From positions 620,001 through 684,000 of the forward strand of contig NZ_OCMY01000002.1 of NCBI RefSeq assembly GCF_900215435.1: a DNA stretch of 64,000 nt. Direction: 5' to 3'. Each line of letters starts with the position of its first letter. Positions within the stretch are counted from its first letter, which is position 1. Of this stretch, positions 36,109-44,832 are shown in pieces. The notes beneath the pieces were generated by a model. That model was given only the letters and a program-made list of their open reading frames with translations. It searched no databases and was not told the origin of the DNA. A program made the translations under genes and the position numbers. Origin of the DNA: Candidatus Pantoea floridensis (GTDB lineage: Bacteria; Pseudomonadota; Gammaproteobacteria; Enterobacterales; Enterobacteriaceae).

Positions 36109-37193
36109 TACAACCCCCGCTCACGCGTCCAGATGCGCACCGGCTGCTGGGCATGCAGTTCATTCACCCCGGCGGCGACCACGCGTTCCCCTGCCTGAAG
36201 TCCGGCGGTAATCACCACGCCGCGATCGGTCACTGCACCGACGCTGACTTTTCGATCCTCCACGTGCAGCCGATCGCCGCTGCCCTGCACAACCCATACG
36301 TGGGGTTCGTTACGCTGGCTGTTATCCGGATTGAACACGGCTTCAACAGGTACTACGAGGGATTCACGATCCACATTGGCTGGCAAATTGGCGAGATTAA
36401 TCGTCACCGTGCCGCTCACTCCGCCTACTGCAGGAAAATCTGCTGGGCGCGGCATAGTCAAAATAATTTGCCATGTCAGGGTGTTACTGCTGCTGCTGCC
36501 GGTGTGTTCCTTGTATTCTGCCTGGAATTCACGATCCGGCAGGCTATTAATGCGCACCACGGGTCGATAAGTCATGTTGCGCATATCTAACGCGGTAAAC
36601 AGGTTCTCCGGCACGCTAAACACCACGTCGAGTAGATCGGTGCGGGTGAGGGTGGCGATGGTTTGACCGGCGGCAACCACCTGATGATTGCGAACATTAA
36701 CCGTAGCGGCAATACCGCTAAAGGGCGCGGTCAGCGTCATTTGACCCAACTCTTCGCGCGCGATTTGTAGCGCTGCATTGGCGGCATCCCGATTGGCACG
36801 CTGCACGTCCATCTCTGCCTGCGAAATTGCCTGCCGGCCTGAAAGCGTTTGAAAGCGGGCAAACTGGCGCTGGGCAAGCGTGGCGGCAGTTTGTCGTTCA
36901 TTAACGCGTTGCTGGGCTTCGCGTGCGGTTAATCTGGCGATTTGCTGCCCCTGCACCACGCGGGTTCCCTGACGAATATCCAGTGACTCAATCTGCCCTC
37001 CACGCTTAAATGACACCTCTGTGGAGTCGCCAGACTCAATGCGAGCCGGAAATATGCGCTGTTGCGATGCGCCGGAAGCCATAACGTCAAAAACTTTGAC
37101 CATGCGCGGTGGCGGAGCGACTTCCTGCTTTTTTTGATCGCAAGCGGTTGTTATAAAAATAACAATGGCAAGCAGAGTAAAATAACGCGTCAC
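36108..37193 (-). CDS. RND efflux periplasmic adaptor (membrane fusion protein), lipoprotein
   Basis: 361-residue adaptor. The signal peptide ends in a lipobox (FITTAC, Cys18), anchoring it to the inner membrane. Barrel-sandwich halves, an alpha-hairpin (about residues 95-150, EAQQRVNERQTAATLAQRQF) and a beta-barrel follow, with TLTAPFSGIAATVNVRNHQV in the lipoyl-like domain. It begins the pump unit after a 36-residue membrane protein and overlaps the permease start. Length is typical of the family. Confidence 0.9.
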   Translation of the reverse strand: MTRYFTLLAIVIFITTACDQKKQEVAPPPRMVKVFDVMASGASQQRIFPARIESGDSTEVSFKRGGQIESLDIRQGTRVVQGQQIARLTAREAQQRVNERQTAATLAQRQFARFQTLSGRQAISQAEMDVQRANRDAANAALQIAREELGQMTLTAPFSGIAATVNVRNHQVVAAGQTIATLTRTDLLDVVFSVPENLFTALDMRNMTYRPVVRINSLPDREFQAEYKEHTGSSSSNTLTWQIILTMPRPADFPAVGGVSGTVTINLANLPANVDRESLVVPVEAVFNPDNSQRNEPHVWVVQGSGDRLHVEDRKVSVGAVTDRGVVITAGLQAGERVVAAGVNELHAQQPVRIWTRERGL

Positions 37194-37247
37194 TGTATTA
37201 CCCTCAGAAATAATGCGTTAATTATCAACTTTATTATTAGTGGCTTA

Positions 37248-37358
37248 TTAGTTTCCCAACATCGAAACTACCGCGTAGGTAAATAAGCCAACGGCAGAGC
37301 AGGTGATAATCGCCAGGACAACATACAGGCTGATACGAAAAAGGCTGTAGACAGGCAT
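37248..37358 (-). CDS. 36-residue single-pass membrane protein upstream of RND pump
   Basis: ATG 37356-37358 follows a perfect GGAGG (37364-37368) at five-base spacing. The peptide starts MPVYSLFRISLYVVLAIITC and continues through SAVGLFTYAVV to a TAA at 37248-37250, giving one hydrophobic segment of about 25 residues with a short charged start. It lies 54 bases upstream of the adaptor on the same strand, so is probably co-transcribed with the pump. By analogy with AcrZ, a small helix that binds AcrB, it could be an accessory subunit. I recognise no named family. Confidence 0.6.
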   Translation of the reverse strand: MPVYSLFRISLYVVLAIITCSAVGLFTYAVVSMLGN

Positions 37359-37948
37359 AGCTGCCTCCATTAACCAGGGCCGCAGTAAAACGGCGTCATC
37401 GCTATAAACGGGAAAGGGTTCAATGAGATATTTTGTTATGGATGAGCATAGACCGATAAGTCAAAAAAAGTAAAGGGAGATGATTTGTAATATTTTTATT
37501 GAAATCAATAAAACAAAAATCTACAAAATGCTATTTTTATAGTTATTAAATCCAGGTGGCTAGAGTTTTGTATCGCCATAATGTTTTCATAATAGACGTG
37601 GGACTTCTAGCATTACAATGAATTTACACTGATTTTTTTATTATCTATTACGATGTGAAGGGCGCGAATAAGTTTCCCGCTCACATTGCTTATTTCTTTT
37701 GCTAAATGAATGCGCTGAATTTACCTGTGCTACGTTTATAGCGTTCATTTTTCAAATTTATAGCGTTTGCCTTACAGCATTTTAGCTGCTCAGCTTAGGG
37801 CTGGCAGCCATTAATTACCTATTTTTCAATCCTGAGCGTGCCTCTTTCCAGCCTGGAATAATGAGTCTGCGCTTTTCGTTTAATGGCAATCTGTGCATAA
37901 CCAGATATCACCGCCTTGATTTCCGAAACAGGATTTGAGGAGAAAGCG
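37359..37948. promoter_or_regulatory. 590-base AT-rich divergent control region
   Basis: No gene seen. It contains a palindrome with 9-base arms, TTTTATTGA/TCAATAAAA, at 37494-37513. It also has two direct copies of TTTATAGCGTT (37735-37745 and 37757-37767) spaced 22 bases, about two helical turns. The first could serve the leftward small protein/RND unit; the repeats, about 180-210 bases before the ATPase, could be activator half-sites for it. The AT bias would suit H-NS silencing. All assignments are inference. Confidence 0.4.
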
Positions 37949-40636
37949 ATGAATACAGCTAAACCGGAAAGTACCTATTATCAGCTTTCTGTCGATGAAG
38001 CGCTGACGCATACCGGCAGTTCAACCGAGGGGATAAGTGGTTCCGAAGCGGAAGCAAGATTAAAGCAGTATGGAGAAAATGCGCTTCCTCAAAAGCCCGG
38101 CAAGCCAGCCTGGCTGCGCTTTTTGGCCCATTTTAACGATGTTTTAATCTATGTATTGCTGGCGGCCGCGGTCCTGACGGCGGTGATGGGCCACTGGGTG
38201 GATACGCTGGTGATCCTCGGTGTTGCGGTAGTGAACGCCCTGATTGGTCACATTCAGGAGAGCAACGCGGAAAAATCCCTGCAGAGCATTCGCAATATGC
38301 TTTCCAGTGAAACGGTGGTTATCCGTGCTGGTCATCACGAGACGCTGGCAACCACCGCATTGGTACCCGGCGATGTGGTGGTTATCCGCGCGGGCGATCG
38401 CATCCCGGCTGATCTGCGCGTTATCGAAGCCCATAATTTGCGGGTTGAAGAAGCGATTCTTACCGGCGAATCCACAGTCGTTGAGAAGGGTACAGAGGCC
38501 CTGAGTGGAGAACTGCCGCTGGGCGATCGCACGAATTTGCTGTTCTCCGGCACCACCGTGAGTTCGGGGGGCGGAAAAGGGCTGGTGGTGGCGACCGGCG
38601 GCGCCACGGAACTGGGCCACATCAACCAGATGATGTCCGATATCGAGAAGCATCGCACCCCGCTACTCGTGCAAATGGACAAACTGGGTAAAGCCATTTT
38701 CCTGATTATTCTGGCGATGATGGCAGCCTTGTTTGTCTTCAGTGTGTTGTTCCGCGATATGCCGGTTTCCGAGCTCATGCTTTCACTGATTAGCCTTGCC
38801 GTTGCCTCGGTTCCCGAGGGATTACCCGCCATTATCTCCATCATTCTTTCCCTGGGTGTGCAAACCATGGCCCGGCAGCAGGCGATCATTCGTAAATTGC
38901 CCACCGTGGAAACCTTGGGGGCGATGACCGTAATCTGCTCGGATAAAACCGGCACGCTGACCATGAATGAAATGACCGTAAAGGCCATTATCACCGCCGA
39001 TCAGATTTACCGCGTGGAGGGCGTAAGCTATGAACCGGTGGGGGCCATTCATAAAGCTGACGATGCTGCACCTTTGACGATTATCCAAGGGTCGCTGCTG
39101 GAGCGCTATCTGCGCACCATTGATTTGTGTAATGACAGCCAGCTGATTAAAGATGAGAACGGGCTATGGAAGATCACCGGCGGCCCCACCGAAGGCGCGC
39201 TGAAGGTGTTGGCGGCAAAAGGGCAGCTACCGTCGGTGATCACGGAGCTGCGCAGTAAGATTCCTTTTGATTCGCAATACAAATATATGTCTACCCACTA
39301 TCGCATTGGCGAAGAGGAGTGTGTGCTGCTCACCGGAGCACCCGATGTGTTATTCAGGCATTGCCAGCAGCAGCAGACGGAAACCGGTCTGCAGCCACTC
39401 GACCTCGCCTGGTGGGAGGCCAAAATTGAAGAGTATGCGCGCGAAGGATTACGCATGGTGGCAGCGGCCTGGAAACCCGCCACGCCAGGACAAAGTGAAA
39501 TAACCCATCAGGATCTGCATCACGGCATGATTTTGCTGGGGATTGCCGGAATGATGGATCCCCCGCGGCCGGAAGCCATCACCGCAATTGGCGACTGCCT
39601 GCAAGCCGGGATTCGCGTCAAAATGATCACCGGTGACCACCCGCAAACGGCCATGAGTATTGGTCAGATGTTGGGTATTGGTAACGCCGCGAGCGCCATT
39701 ACCGGACGTGAACTGGAAGTGATGGACGATCATCAACTCAGTGAAGCGGCGCAATCTTATGACATCTTTGCCCGTACCAGCCCCGAGGATAAGTTCCGCC
39801 TGGTGCAGGCGCTGCAGAGCAAAAAAGAGGTCGTCGGGATGACCGGCGATGGCGTGAATGATGCGCCTGCATTGAAGCAGGCAGATGTCGGCATCGCCAT
39901 GGGAATCAAAGGTACCGAGGTCACTAAAGAAGCCGCGGACATGGTGCTGACAGACGATAACTTTGCCACCATCGCTAGCGCCGTCAGAGAAGGGCGGCGG
40001 GTTTATGATAACCTGAAAAAAACCATTCTCTTTATTATGCCGACGAACCTCGCGCAGGGGTTACTGATCATCATTGCACTGCTGGCAGGGAATTTAATTC
40101 CGCTCACACCGGTATTAATTCTGTGGATGAACATGGCTACCTCCGCCACGCTCTCTTTCGGCCTGGCCTTTGAGGCCGGAGAGCAAAATATTATGCGACG
40201 CCCGCCGCGCGATCCTAAGCTGCATGTGATGGATGGATTTGCCATCTGGCGAGTCATTTTTGTCGGTTCAATGATTGCCATCAGCGCCTTTGTGCTGGAA
40301 GCATGGTTACAACCGCGCGGCTATTCGCCCGAGTTTATTCGCACCGTGTTATTGCAGACGCTGGTGACGGCTCAGTGGTTCTATATGCTGAACTGCCGCG
40401 TCTCCGACGGTTTTTCATTAAGCAAAGGTTTGCTGCTGAATAAAGGCATCTGGATTGTGAGTGCGGTACTGCTGGTGCTGCAACTGTTGATTATCTATGC
40501 ACCCTTTATGCAACTGCTGTTTGGTACTACCGCGCTGCCTTTCAGTTATTGGGTTATTACCCTACTCATCGGCTTCGTGATGTTTTTGATAGTGGAAATT
40601 GAGAAACCCCTCACAAGGCGATTCAGAACCCGGTAA
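37949..40636 (+). CDS. P-type cation-transporting ATPase (P2 class)
   Basis: 895-residue ion pump. The ATG at 37949 follows GAGGAGAAAGCG. The actuator motif is LTGESTVVEKG, M4 has SVPEGLPAIISI, phosphorylation site ICSDKTGTLT, hinge TGDGVNDAP and M6 reads LWMNMATSATLSFGLAFE. This is the PacL/SERCA-like P2 fold with the calcium-site M5/M6 acidic residues altered, resembling CtpF-like or uncharacterised sodium/calcium/manganese pumps. Ion specificity is not certain; a magnesium MgtA identity is not supported. It follows a long AT-rich control region and ends before a hairpin at 40658. Confidence 0.88.
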   Translation: MNTAKPESTYYQLSVDEALTHTGSSTEGISGSEAEARLKQYGENALPQKPGKPAWLRFLAHFNDVLIYVLLAAAVLTAVMGHWVDTLVILGVAVVNALIGHIQESNAEKSLQSIRNMLSSETVVIRAGHHETLATTALVPGDVVVIRAGDRIPADLRVIEAHNLRVEEAILTGESTVVEKGTEALSGELPLGDRTNLLFSGTTVSSGGGKGLVVATGGATELGHINQMMSDIEKHRTPLLVQMDKLGKAIFLIILAMMAALFVFSVLFRDMPVSELMLSLISLAVASVPEGLPAIISIILSLGVQTMARQQAIIRKLPTVETLGAMTVICSDKTGTLTMNEMTVKAIITADQIYRVEGVSYEPVGAIHKADDAAPLTIIQGSLLERYLRTIDLCNDSQLIKDENGLWKITGGPTEGALKVLAAKGQLPSVITELRSKIPFDSQYKYMSTHYRIGEEECVLLTGAPDVLFRHCQQQQTETGLQPLDLAWWEAKIEEYAREGLRMVAAAWKPATPGQSEITHQDLHHGMILLGIAGMMDPPRPEAITAIGDCLQAGIRVKMITGDHPQTAMSIGQMLGIGNAASAITGRELEVMDDHQLSEAAQSYDIFARTSPEDKFRLVQALQSKKEVVGMTGDGVNDAPALKQADVGIAMGIKGTEVTKEAADMVLTDDNFATIASAVREGRRVYDNLKKTILFIMPTNLAQGLLIIIALLAGNLIPLTPVLILWMNMATSATLSFGLAFEAGEQNIMRRPPRDPKLHVMDGFAIWRVIFVGSMIAISAFVLEAWLQPRGYSPEFIRTVLLQTLVTAQWFYMLNCRVSDGFSLSKGLLLNKGIWIVSAVLLVLQLLIIYAPFMQLLFGTTALPFSYWVITLLIGFVMFLIVEIEKPLTRRFRTR

Positions 40637-40657
40637 TTGCGGAGATAGCAGAGGATA

Positions 40658-40690
40658 ACATCCAGACCAGCAATCATCGTGTCTGGATGT
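40658..40690 (+). terminator. Hairpin after P-type ATPase
   Basis: ACATCCAGAC at 40658-40667 pairs exactly with GTCTGGATGT at 40681-40690 around thirteen bases, starting 22 bases after the stop. No T-run follows. Confidence 0.45.
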
Positions 40691-40785
40691 CGGGAATATC
40701 ATCGTTCTCCAGGACGTGTTAAAGAGGGTTCGGCGGATAGATTTTTCTCTATAATATCCGTGGTATTCGCTAAAGGATCTTCAAG

Positions 40786-41823
40786 ATGGGACTGAATGGA
40801 TTTTCTTTTTGGCCGATGTTTTTGCGCGTGCTATTCATTCTTGCCACGCTGACCATTATTCTCACCGGCATTTATCTCGCCTCCCCGCTAATTAGTCAGG
40901 TGTTACTCTCTCTTTTCCTGGCGATCATGCTTGATCCCCTCATTAATCAGCTCGAGCGAAAGCGCGTGCCACGCGTGGTCTCATCACTGCTGGTGATTGT
41001 TTTACTGCTGCTGGTGATTGTCTTCACCATCATCAAACTCACTGTTTTAACGCCCGATCTTATACAGCTGAGCCGCCAGGCGCCGCAGCTACTGGCCGAT
41101 CGCTTCGAACCCATTACCCAGGCTTTTGGCCATTTGGGTATTGTCCTGACGCCCAACGATATGCTGGCCTTTATTGATGCCGGTGAAGTGGTGCGTTTTG
41201 TTACCGGGTTTCTCACGCAAATACCCAGCATCCTTTCCTGGTGGCTGATGGTATTTCTGATGCTGTTTTTTATGCTCTACGAAATGAAGAACCTAAAACT
41301 CGCGCTACATAAACGCGCCGCGGATAAATATCAGCCCTATTACATTGCGCTTGAACAGGGCATTCAAAGCGTGATCGTTTATGCGCAGGTCAAAACCCTC
41401 ACCAGTATTCTCGGTGGCATTGTTGTCTGGGCTGGCGCGCACTTTCTCGGACTTAAATTCGCTTTCTTCTGGGGCGTACTGATGTTTGTGTTTAACTATA
41501 TTCCGGTGCTGGGATCGTTTATGGCAGCGATCCCACCGGTTCTGCAAAGTTATATGCTGTTTGATATTCAAACCGCGGTGATAGTGGCGCTGTTCTTTGT
41601 CGCTCTGAATTTACTACTCAGTTCAGTCATTGAGCCGTTGTTATTAGGCAAGCGTTTGAATATGGCGCTAACTACGCAACTGCTGGCATTCCTTATCTGG
41701 CAATCGCTGCTCGGCATCATTGGCGCGATTTTGGCCATTCCGCTAACCTTTTTGCTGAAAAAAATGTGGCTGGCGAGTTACGCTCAGCAACAGGTGAATG
41801 AAGCCCGCAATAATGCAGAATAA
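40786..41823 (+). CDS. AI-2E family transporter (PerM/TqsA-like permease)
   Basis: 345-residue membrane protein with about eight hydrophobic segments and the family pattern of paired N-terminal helices, a central amphipathic domain and the late signature FVFNYIPVLGSF and LLLGKRLNMALTTQLLAFLI. Relatives export AI-2 (TqsA) or act as sodium/proton antiporters. A likely promoter -10 is TATAAT at 40752-40757, and the ATG follows AAGGATCTTCAAG. It is separate from the ATPase upstream. Confidence 0.85.
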   Translation: MGLNGFSFWPMFLRVLFILATLTIILTGIYLASPLISQVLLSLFLAIMLDPLINQLERKRVPRVVSSLLVIVLLLLVIVFTIIKLTVLTPDLIQLSRQAPQLLADRFEPITQAFGHLGIVLTPNDMLAFIDAGEVVRFVTGFLTQIPSILSWWLMVFLMLFFMLYEMKNLKLALHKRAADKYQPYYIALEQGIQSVIVYAQVKTLTSILGGIVVWAGAHFLGLKFAFFWGVLMFVFNYIPVLGSFMAAIPPVLQSYMLFDIQTAVIVALFFVALNLLLSSVIEPLLLGKRLNMALTTQLLAFLIWQSLLGIIGAILAIPLTFLLKKMWLASYAQQQVNEARNNAE

Positions 41824-41981
41824 AACCCTGAAGCTGTAGGCAGTTTGCACATTATTGTTGAATGCTAAAAAATTATTGATTACTTTAGCAGAGCCCTAAC
41901 AAGGTCGTAAGCGTTTACGTTAGCCAACGCACATCCTCCTACTCCGAAATGGAGTATTTCTGGTGTGCAGGTAACGATTAC

Positions 41982-43193
41982 ATGTCTAAAATTTCTCTTC
42001 CGCTGATTTCATTTCCCCACCCACAAATTGCTGGCTTCATTCTCTTCTTTATTGCGGGCTTCGCTGACGGTCTTATGGTGCCTTTCTTTCCACTTTGGGC
42101 TCAGCACTCGGCGGCGATTCCCATTGGTCTAATCGGTTTTTTGTTTGGCTGCTATGCCGGCGGTGAACTGATCGCCGCTCCGTTTATTGGCGGCATTGCC
42201 GACCGCATTGGTCGTAGGCCGGTGCTAATTGGGTCGGCTAGCGGCATCGGCCTTGGTTTCATCGCCCTCTTTTTCACCCATGGCGTGGTAGAAACCGCCT
42301 GCGTGTTGGTTATCATCGGGATTTTTGAATCCGTACTTCATCCGACGATATACACGCTGATCGCTGATGTAACCCCAGAGGCTGAGCATCGCAACCAATT
42401 CAGTAAAGCTCGCGTTTTCGCCTGCGCGGGGGGGATCGCGGGGCCGCTGCTGGGAGCGCTAATCGTGCAAAGCAACCTGGGTTACGTGTTTTTGGCCAGT
42501 GGCATTTCTATGCTTTGCGGTGGCGTGATGCTGGTTATTCTCTTGCCCGAAACCCGGCAGCAACTTGCAGACGAAGACGCTGAAGAGGAGGAGGGCTTTA
42601 GTGCGTTAATGCCCGCTTTTCGCGATCGCCGACTTGCCGCATTATTGATTTGGGCGCTGCTGCTGGGTGTTGCTGGCAGCTGGGTCGAAGCCGTCATGCC
42701 GCTTTATGCCTATAATCAACTGGGGATCAGCAGCGCCAATGTCGGGCTGCTCTTCACTTTGGGCGCGGTGCTTAACACACTTGGGCAGTTAACATTGACC
42801 AGAATGCTGGCTCTGCGTTCGCCGATGTTCATCATTCTCAGTGCTGGCGCGACGTTGATACTGGCTTTTGCCGTGCTTTTGATTTTCTCTCATCTCTTCT
42901 CCCTGATCGTGGCCGTCTGTTTCTACTCCCTTTCCCAAATGATGGTCGGACCGTTGATGCCCGCAGCAGTCAATCAACTGGCTCCGGTCCGGCTGCGGGC
43001 AACCTATATGGCCGCTCTATCCGTGGTCAGCGATCTGCGTGACTCCGTGGGGCCGGCAACGGGCACGGCGCTGTTTGCTGTGACGTTTACCCTGCCGTGG
43101 ATGATCGGCATTCCAATCGTTGCAATGGCGGCATTAGGCCTGGGCATCTCTTTGTCATCGAATAATCGTTCCTCCTCACAGACGCCTGAATAG
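41982..43193 (+). CDS. MFS transporter (multidrug/DHA1-like)
   Basis: 403-residue, twelve-segment major facilitator. The ATG at 41982 follows CAGGTAACG; an in-frame ATG at 41949 would add eleven residues. The A-loop is GGIADRIGRRPVLIG, a strong MFS motif, and the central loop is acidic (DEDAEEEEG). It converges on another MFS gene 19 bases further on. Substrate is unknown; the layout is that of drug or metabolite efflux proteins. Confidence 0.85.
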   Translation: MSKISLPLISFPHPQIAGFILFFIAGFADGLMVPFFPLWAQHSAAIPIGLIGFLFGCYAGGELIAAPFIGGIADRIGRRPVLIGSASGIGLGFIALFFTHGVVETACVLVIIGIFESVLHPTIYTLIADVTPEAEHRNQFSKARVFACAGGIAGPLLGALIVQSNLGYVFLASGISMLCGGVMLVILLPETRQQLADEDAEEEEGFSALMPAFRDRRLAALLIWALLLGVAGSWVEAVMPLYAYNQLGISSANVGLLFTLGAVLNTLGQLTLTRMLALRSPMFIILSAGATLILAFAVLLIFSHLFSLIVAVCFYSLSQMMVGPLMPAAVNQLAPVRLRATYMAALSVVSDLRDSVGPATGTALFAVTFTLPWMIGIPIVAMAALGLGISLSSNNRSSSQTPE

Positions 43194-43212
43194 GAAGATT
43201 TCGGGCTATGTT

Positions 43213-44715
43213 CTAGCGGGTGCGCTTAACAGTGCACCCGACAAAGCCCTTATCGGCGATGGTACGCGTGCGCTTCGATTTGCCGTTGAATAACCAATAA
43301 CTCGCCAGCGCCAGGCCGCACACGCCGGTCGCGCCATACGTCAGCACCGCTGAAAATCCCTCAGTAAGCACCTGCTGCGCCACGTCATGAGCAAGCGCAA
43401 CCTCGCCACCGCTGGCAATCTGTTCTGCCAGCGCGTGCGCATCGTTGAGGGTTGGTATGATGCGTTTCAAACTTGCCGCCACGCTGGCTACCAGCAAACT
43501 CCCCATCAAGGCGATATTGATTGCCAGCGTAATCAGCCGCGCGCTGATATCAATTCCTGATGCCATGCCCGCTCGGTTACCGGGCACTGAACCGGTGGTG
43601 GTGTTTGTCACCGGTGTATTGGTGAGCCCCAACGCCATGCCTGCCAGCAGCGCGCCGGGTAATAAACTGGTGTGATATTCAGCGGCGAATTTCATCAATA
43701 TGAAGCCCACGCCGATGCTCAACAAACCCAGCGGAATCAAGCGCGCCGCGCCAAAACGGACCACCAGTTTTTCACCAATCGGCGGCATCAGCAGCGTAGG
43801 CAAGGTATAGGCCAGCAGCGCCAGCCCGGTTGCCATGCTGCTGTAGCCCAGACCGCTCTGATAATAAACCGGCAGATAAATTATTAGCGGCCAGAAGCTA
43901 AAGTTCATGCCAATCGAGCCCATCAGCGCGCCAGAGAATGGGCGAATGCGAAACACGGTGAAATCAAACATCGGGTGAGGATGGCGTGTTTCAATCCACA
44001 CAAACAGCAGCGCGCTGACCGCGGTGACCAGCATACAGAGCTGCACGATTGCGCTGCCCCAACCCAGGGAACGCCCTTGGGTGATAAGGTAGGTGATGCC
44101 CACTACGCTGAGAGATAGCGTCACCAGCCCAGCAAAATCGAGTTTTTTGGCTTCGCTATCTCGTGACTCCACCACGTTTTTCATCGCCAGAATCAGGGTG
44201 AGTAACGCGATAAAACCGTGTACCAAAAATACCCATTGCCAGCTGAACCAGGCCACCAGCATGCCGCCAATGATCGGCCCAAACCCCAGACCAAAGCCAA
44301 ACGTCATCCCCCATGCCGCAAACGCGCGGCTGCGTGATTTTCCCTGCGGGAACTGGGATGAAAGGATGGCAATCAGGCACGTCAGCATGGCACCACCGCT
44401 TAACCCTTGTAGCGCGCGTCCAATAATCAGCCAGCGCGCACTGTCGACCACGCCACACATCAGTGAGGTGAGGCTAAACGCCATGATACTGATGAGGAAA
44501 ACACGCTTGCGTCCATAGGTGTCCGCCAGCGTGCCGGTGGCCATGAGCACTGCGGTGCAGGCGAGCGTATAGGCGTTCATGATCCACTGCAACTCGCGGA
44601 AACTGGCGTGCATTTCGCGCTCAAGCACCGGCAAAATTACCGGCACGCTGGATATTTCCAGACCAGACATTAAAGCGGCGAGACAAACCGCCATCAGCGC
44701 TAACATGTTCTTCAT
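43213..44715 (-). CDS. MFS transporter, DHA2 (EmrB/QacA-like) family
   Basis: 500-residue, fourteen-segment drug:proton antiporter. The ATG at 44715 follows CAGGGATTGCGT; the frame is open 41 codons more, overlapping the regulator gene. Key segments are GTLADTYGRKRVFL (motif A), GRALQGLSGGAML (motif C-like) and WQWVFLVHGFIALL. Only EmrB-like permease is present, with no EmrA adaptor. It is divergent from a GlxA-type regulator, its likely controller. A stem (CGGGTGC/GCACCCG) within its last codons at 43217-43240 may end the convergent transcripts. Confidence 0.88.
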   Translation of the reverse strand: MKNMLALMAVCLAALMSGLEISSVPVILPVLEREMHASFRELQWIMNAYTLACTAVLMATGTLADTYGRKRVFLISIMAFSLTSLMCGVVDSARWLIIGRALQGLSGGAMLTCLIAILSSQFPQGKSRSRAFAAWGMTFGFGLGFGPIIGGMLVAWFSWQWVFLVHGFIALLTLILAMKNVVESRDSEAKKLDFAGLVTLSLSVVGITYLITQGRSLGWGSAIVQLCMLVTAVSALLFVWIETRHPHPMFDFTVFRIRPFSGALMGSIGMNFSFWPLIIYLPVYYQSGLGYSSMATGLALLAYTLPTLLMPPIGEKLVVRFGAARLIPLGLLSIGVGFILMKFAAEYHTSLLPGALLAGMALGLTNTPVTNTTTGSVPGNRAGMASGIDISARLITLAINIALMGSLLVASVAASLKRIIPTLNDAHALAEQIASGGEVALAHDVAQQVLTEGFSAVLTYGATGVCGLALASYWLFNGKSKRTRTIADKGFVGCTVKRTR

Positions 44716-44832
44716 ACGCAATCCCTGTAAAACGGTAAGTGAGTGCCAGCATGAAACAGTGACGTGATGATGGAAATTGCGCGCGATGCCATATATCGTC
44801 AAGATCATGCCAATATTGCGGATAGACCTTAT

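Noticed and set aside
37949..40636. P-type ATPase as MgtA magnesium importer
   Set aside because: Motifs fit a PacL/SERCA-like P2 pump; the membrane-site residues do not point to MgtA, and no mgtA leader is seen.
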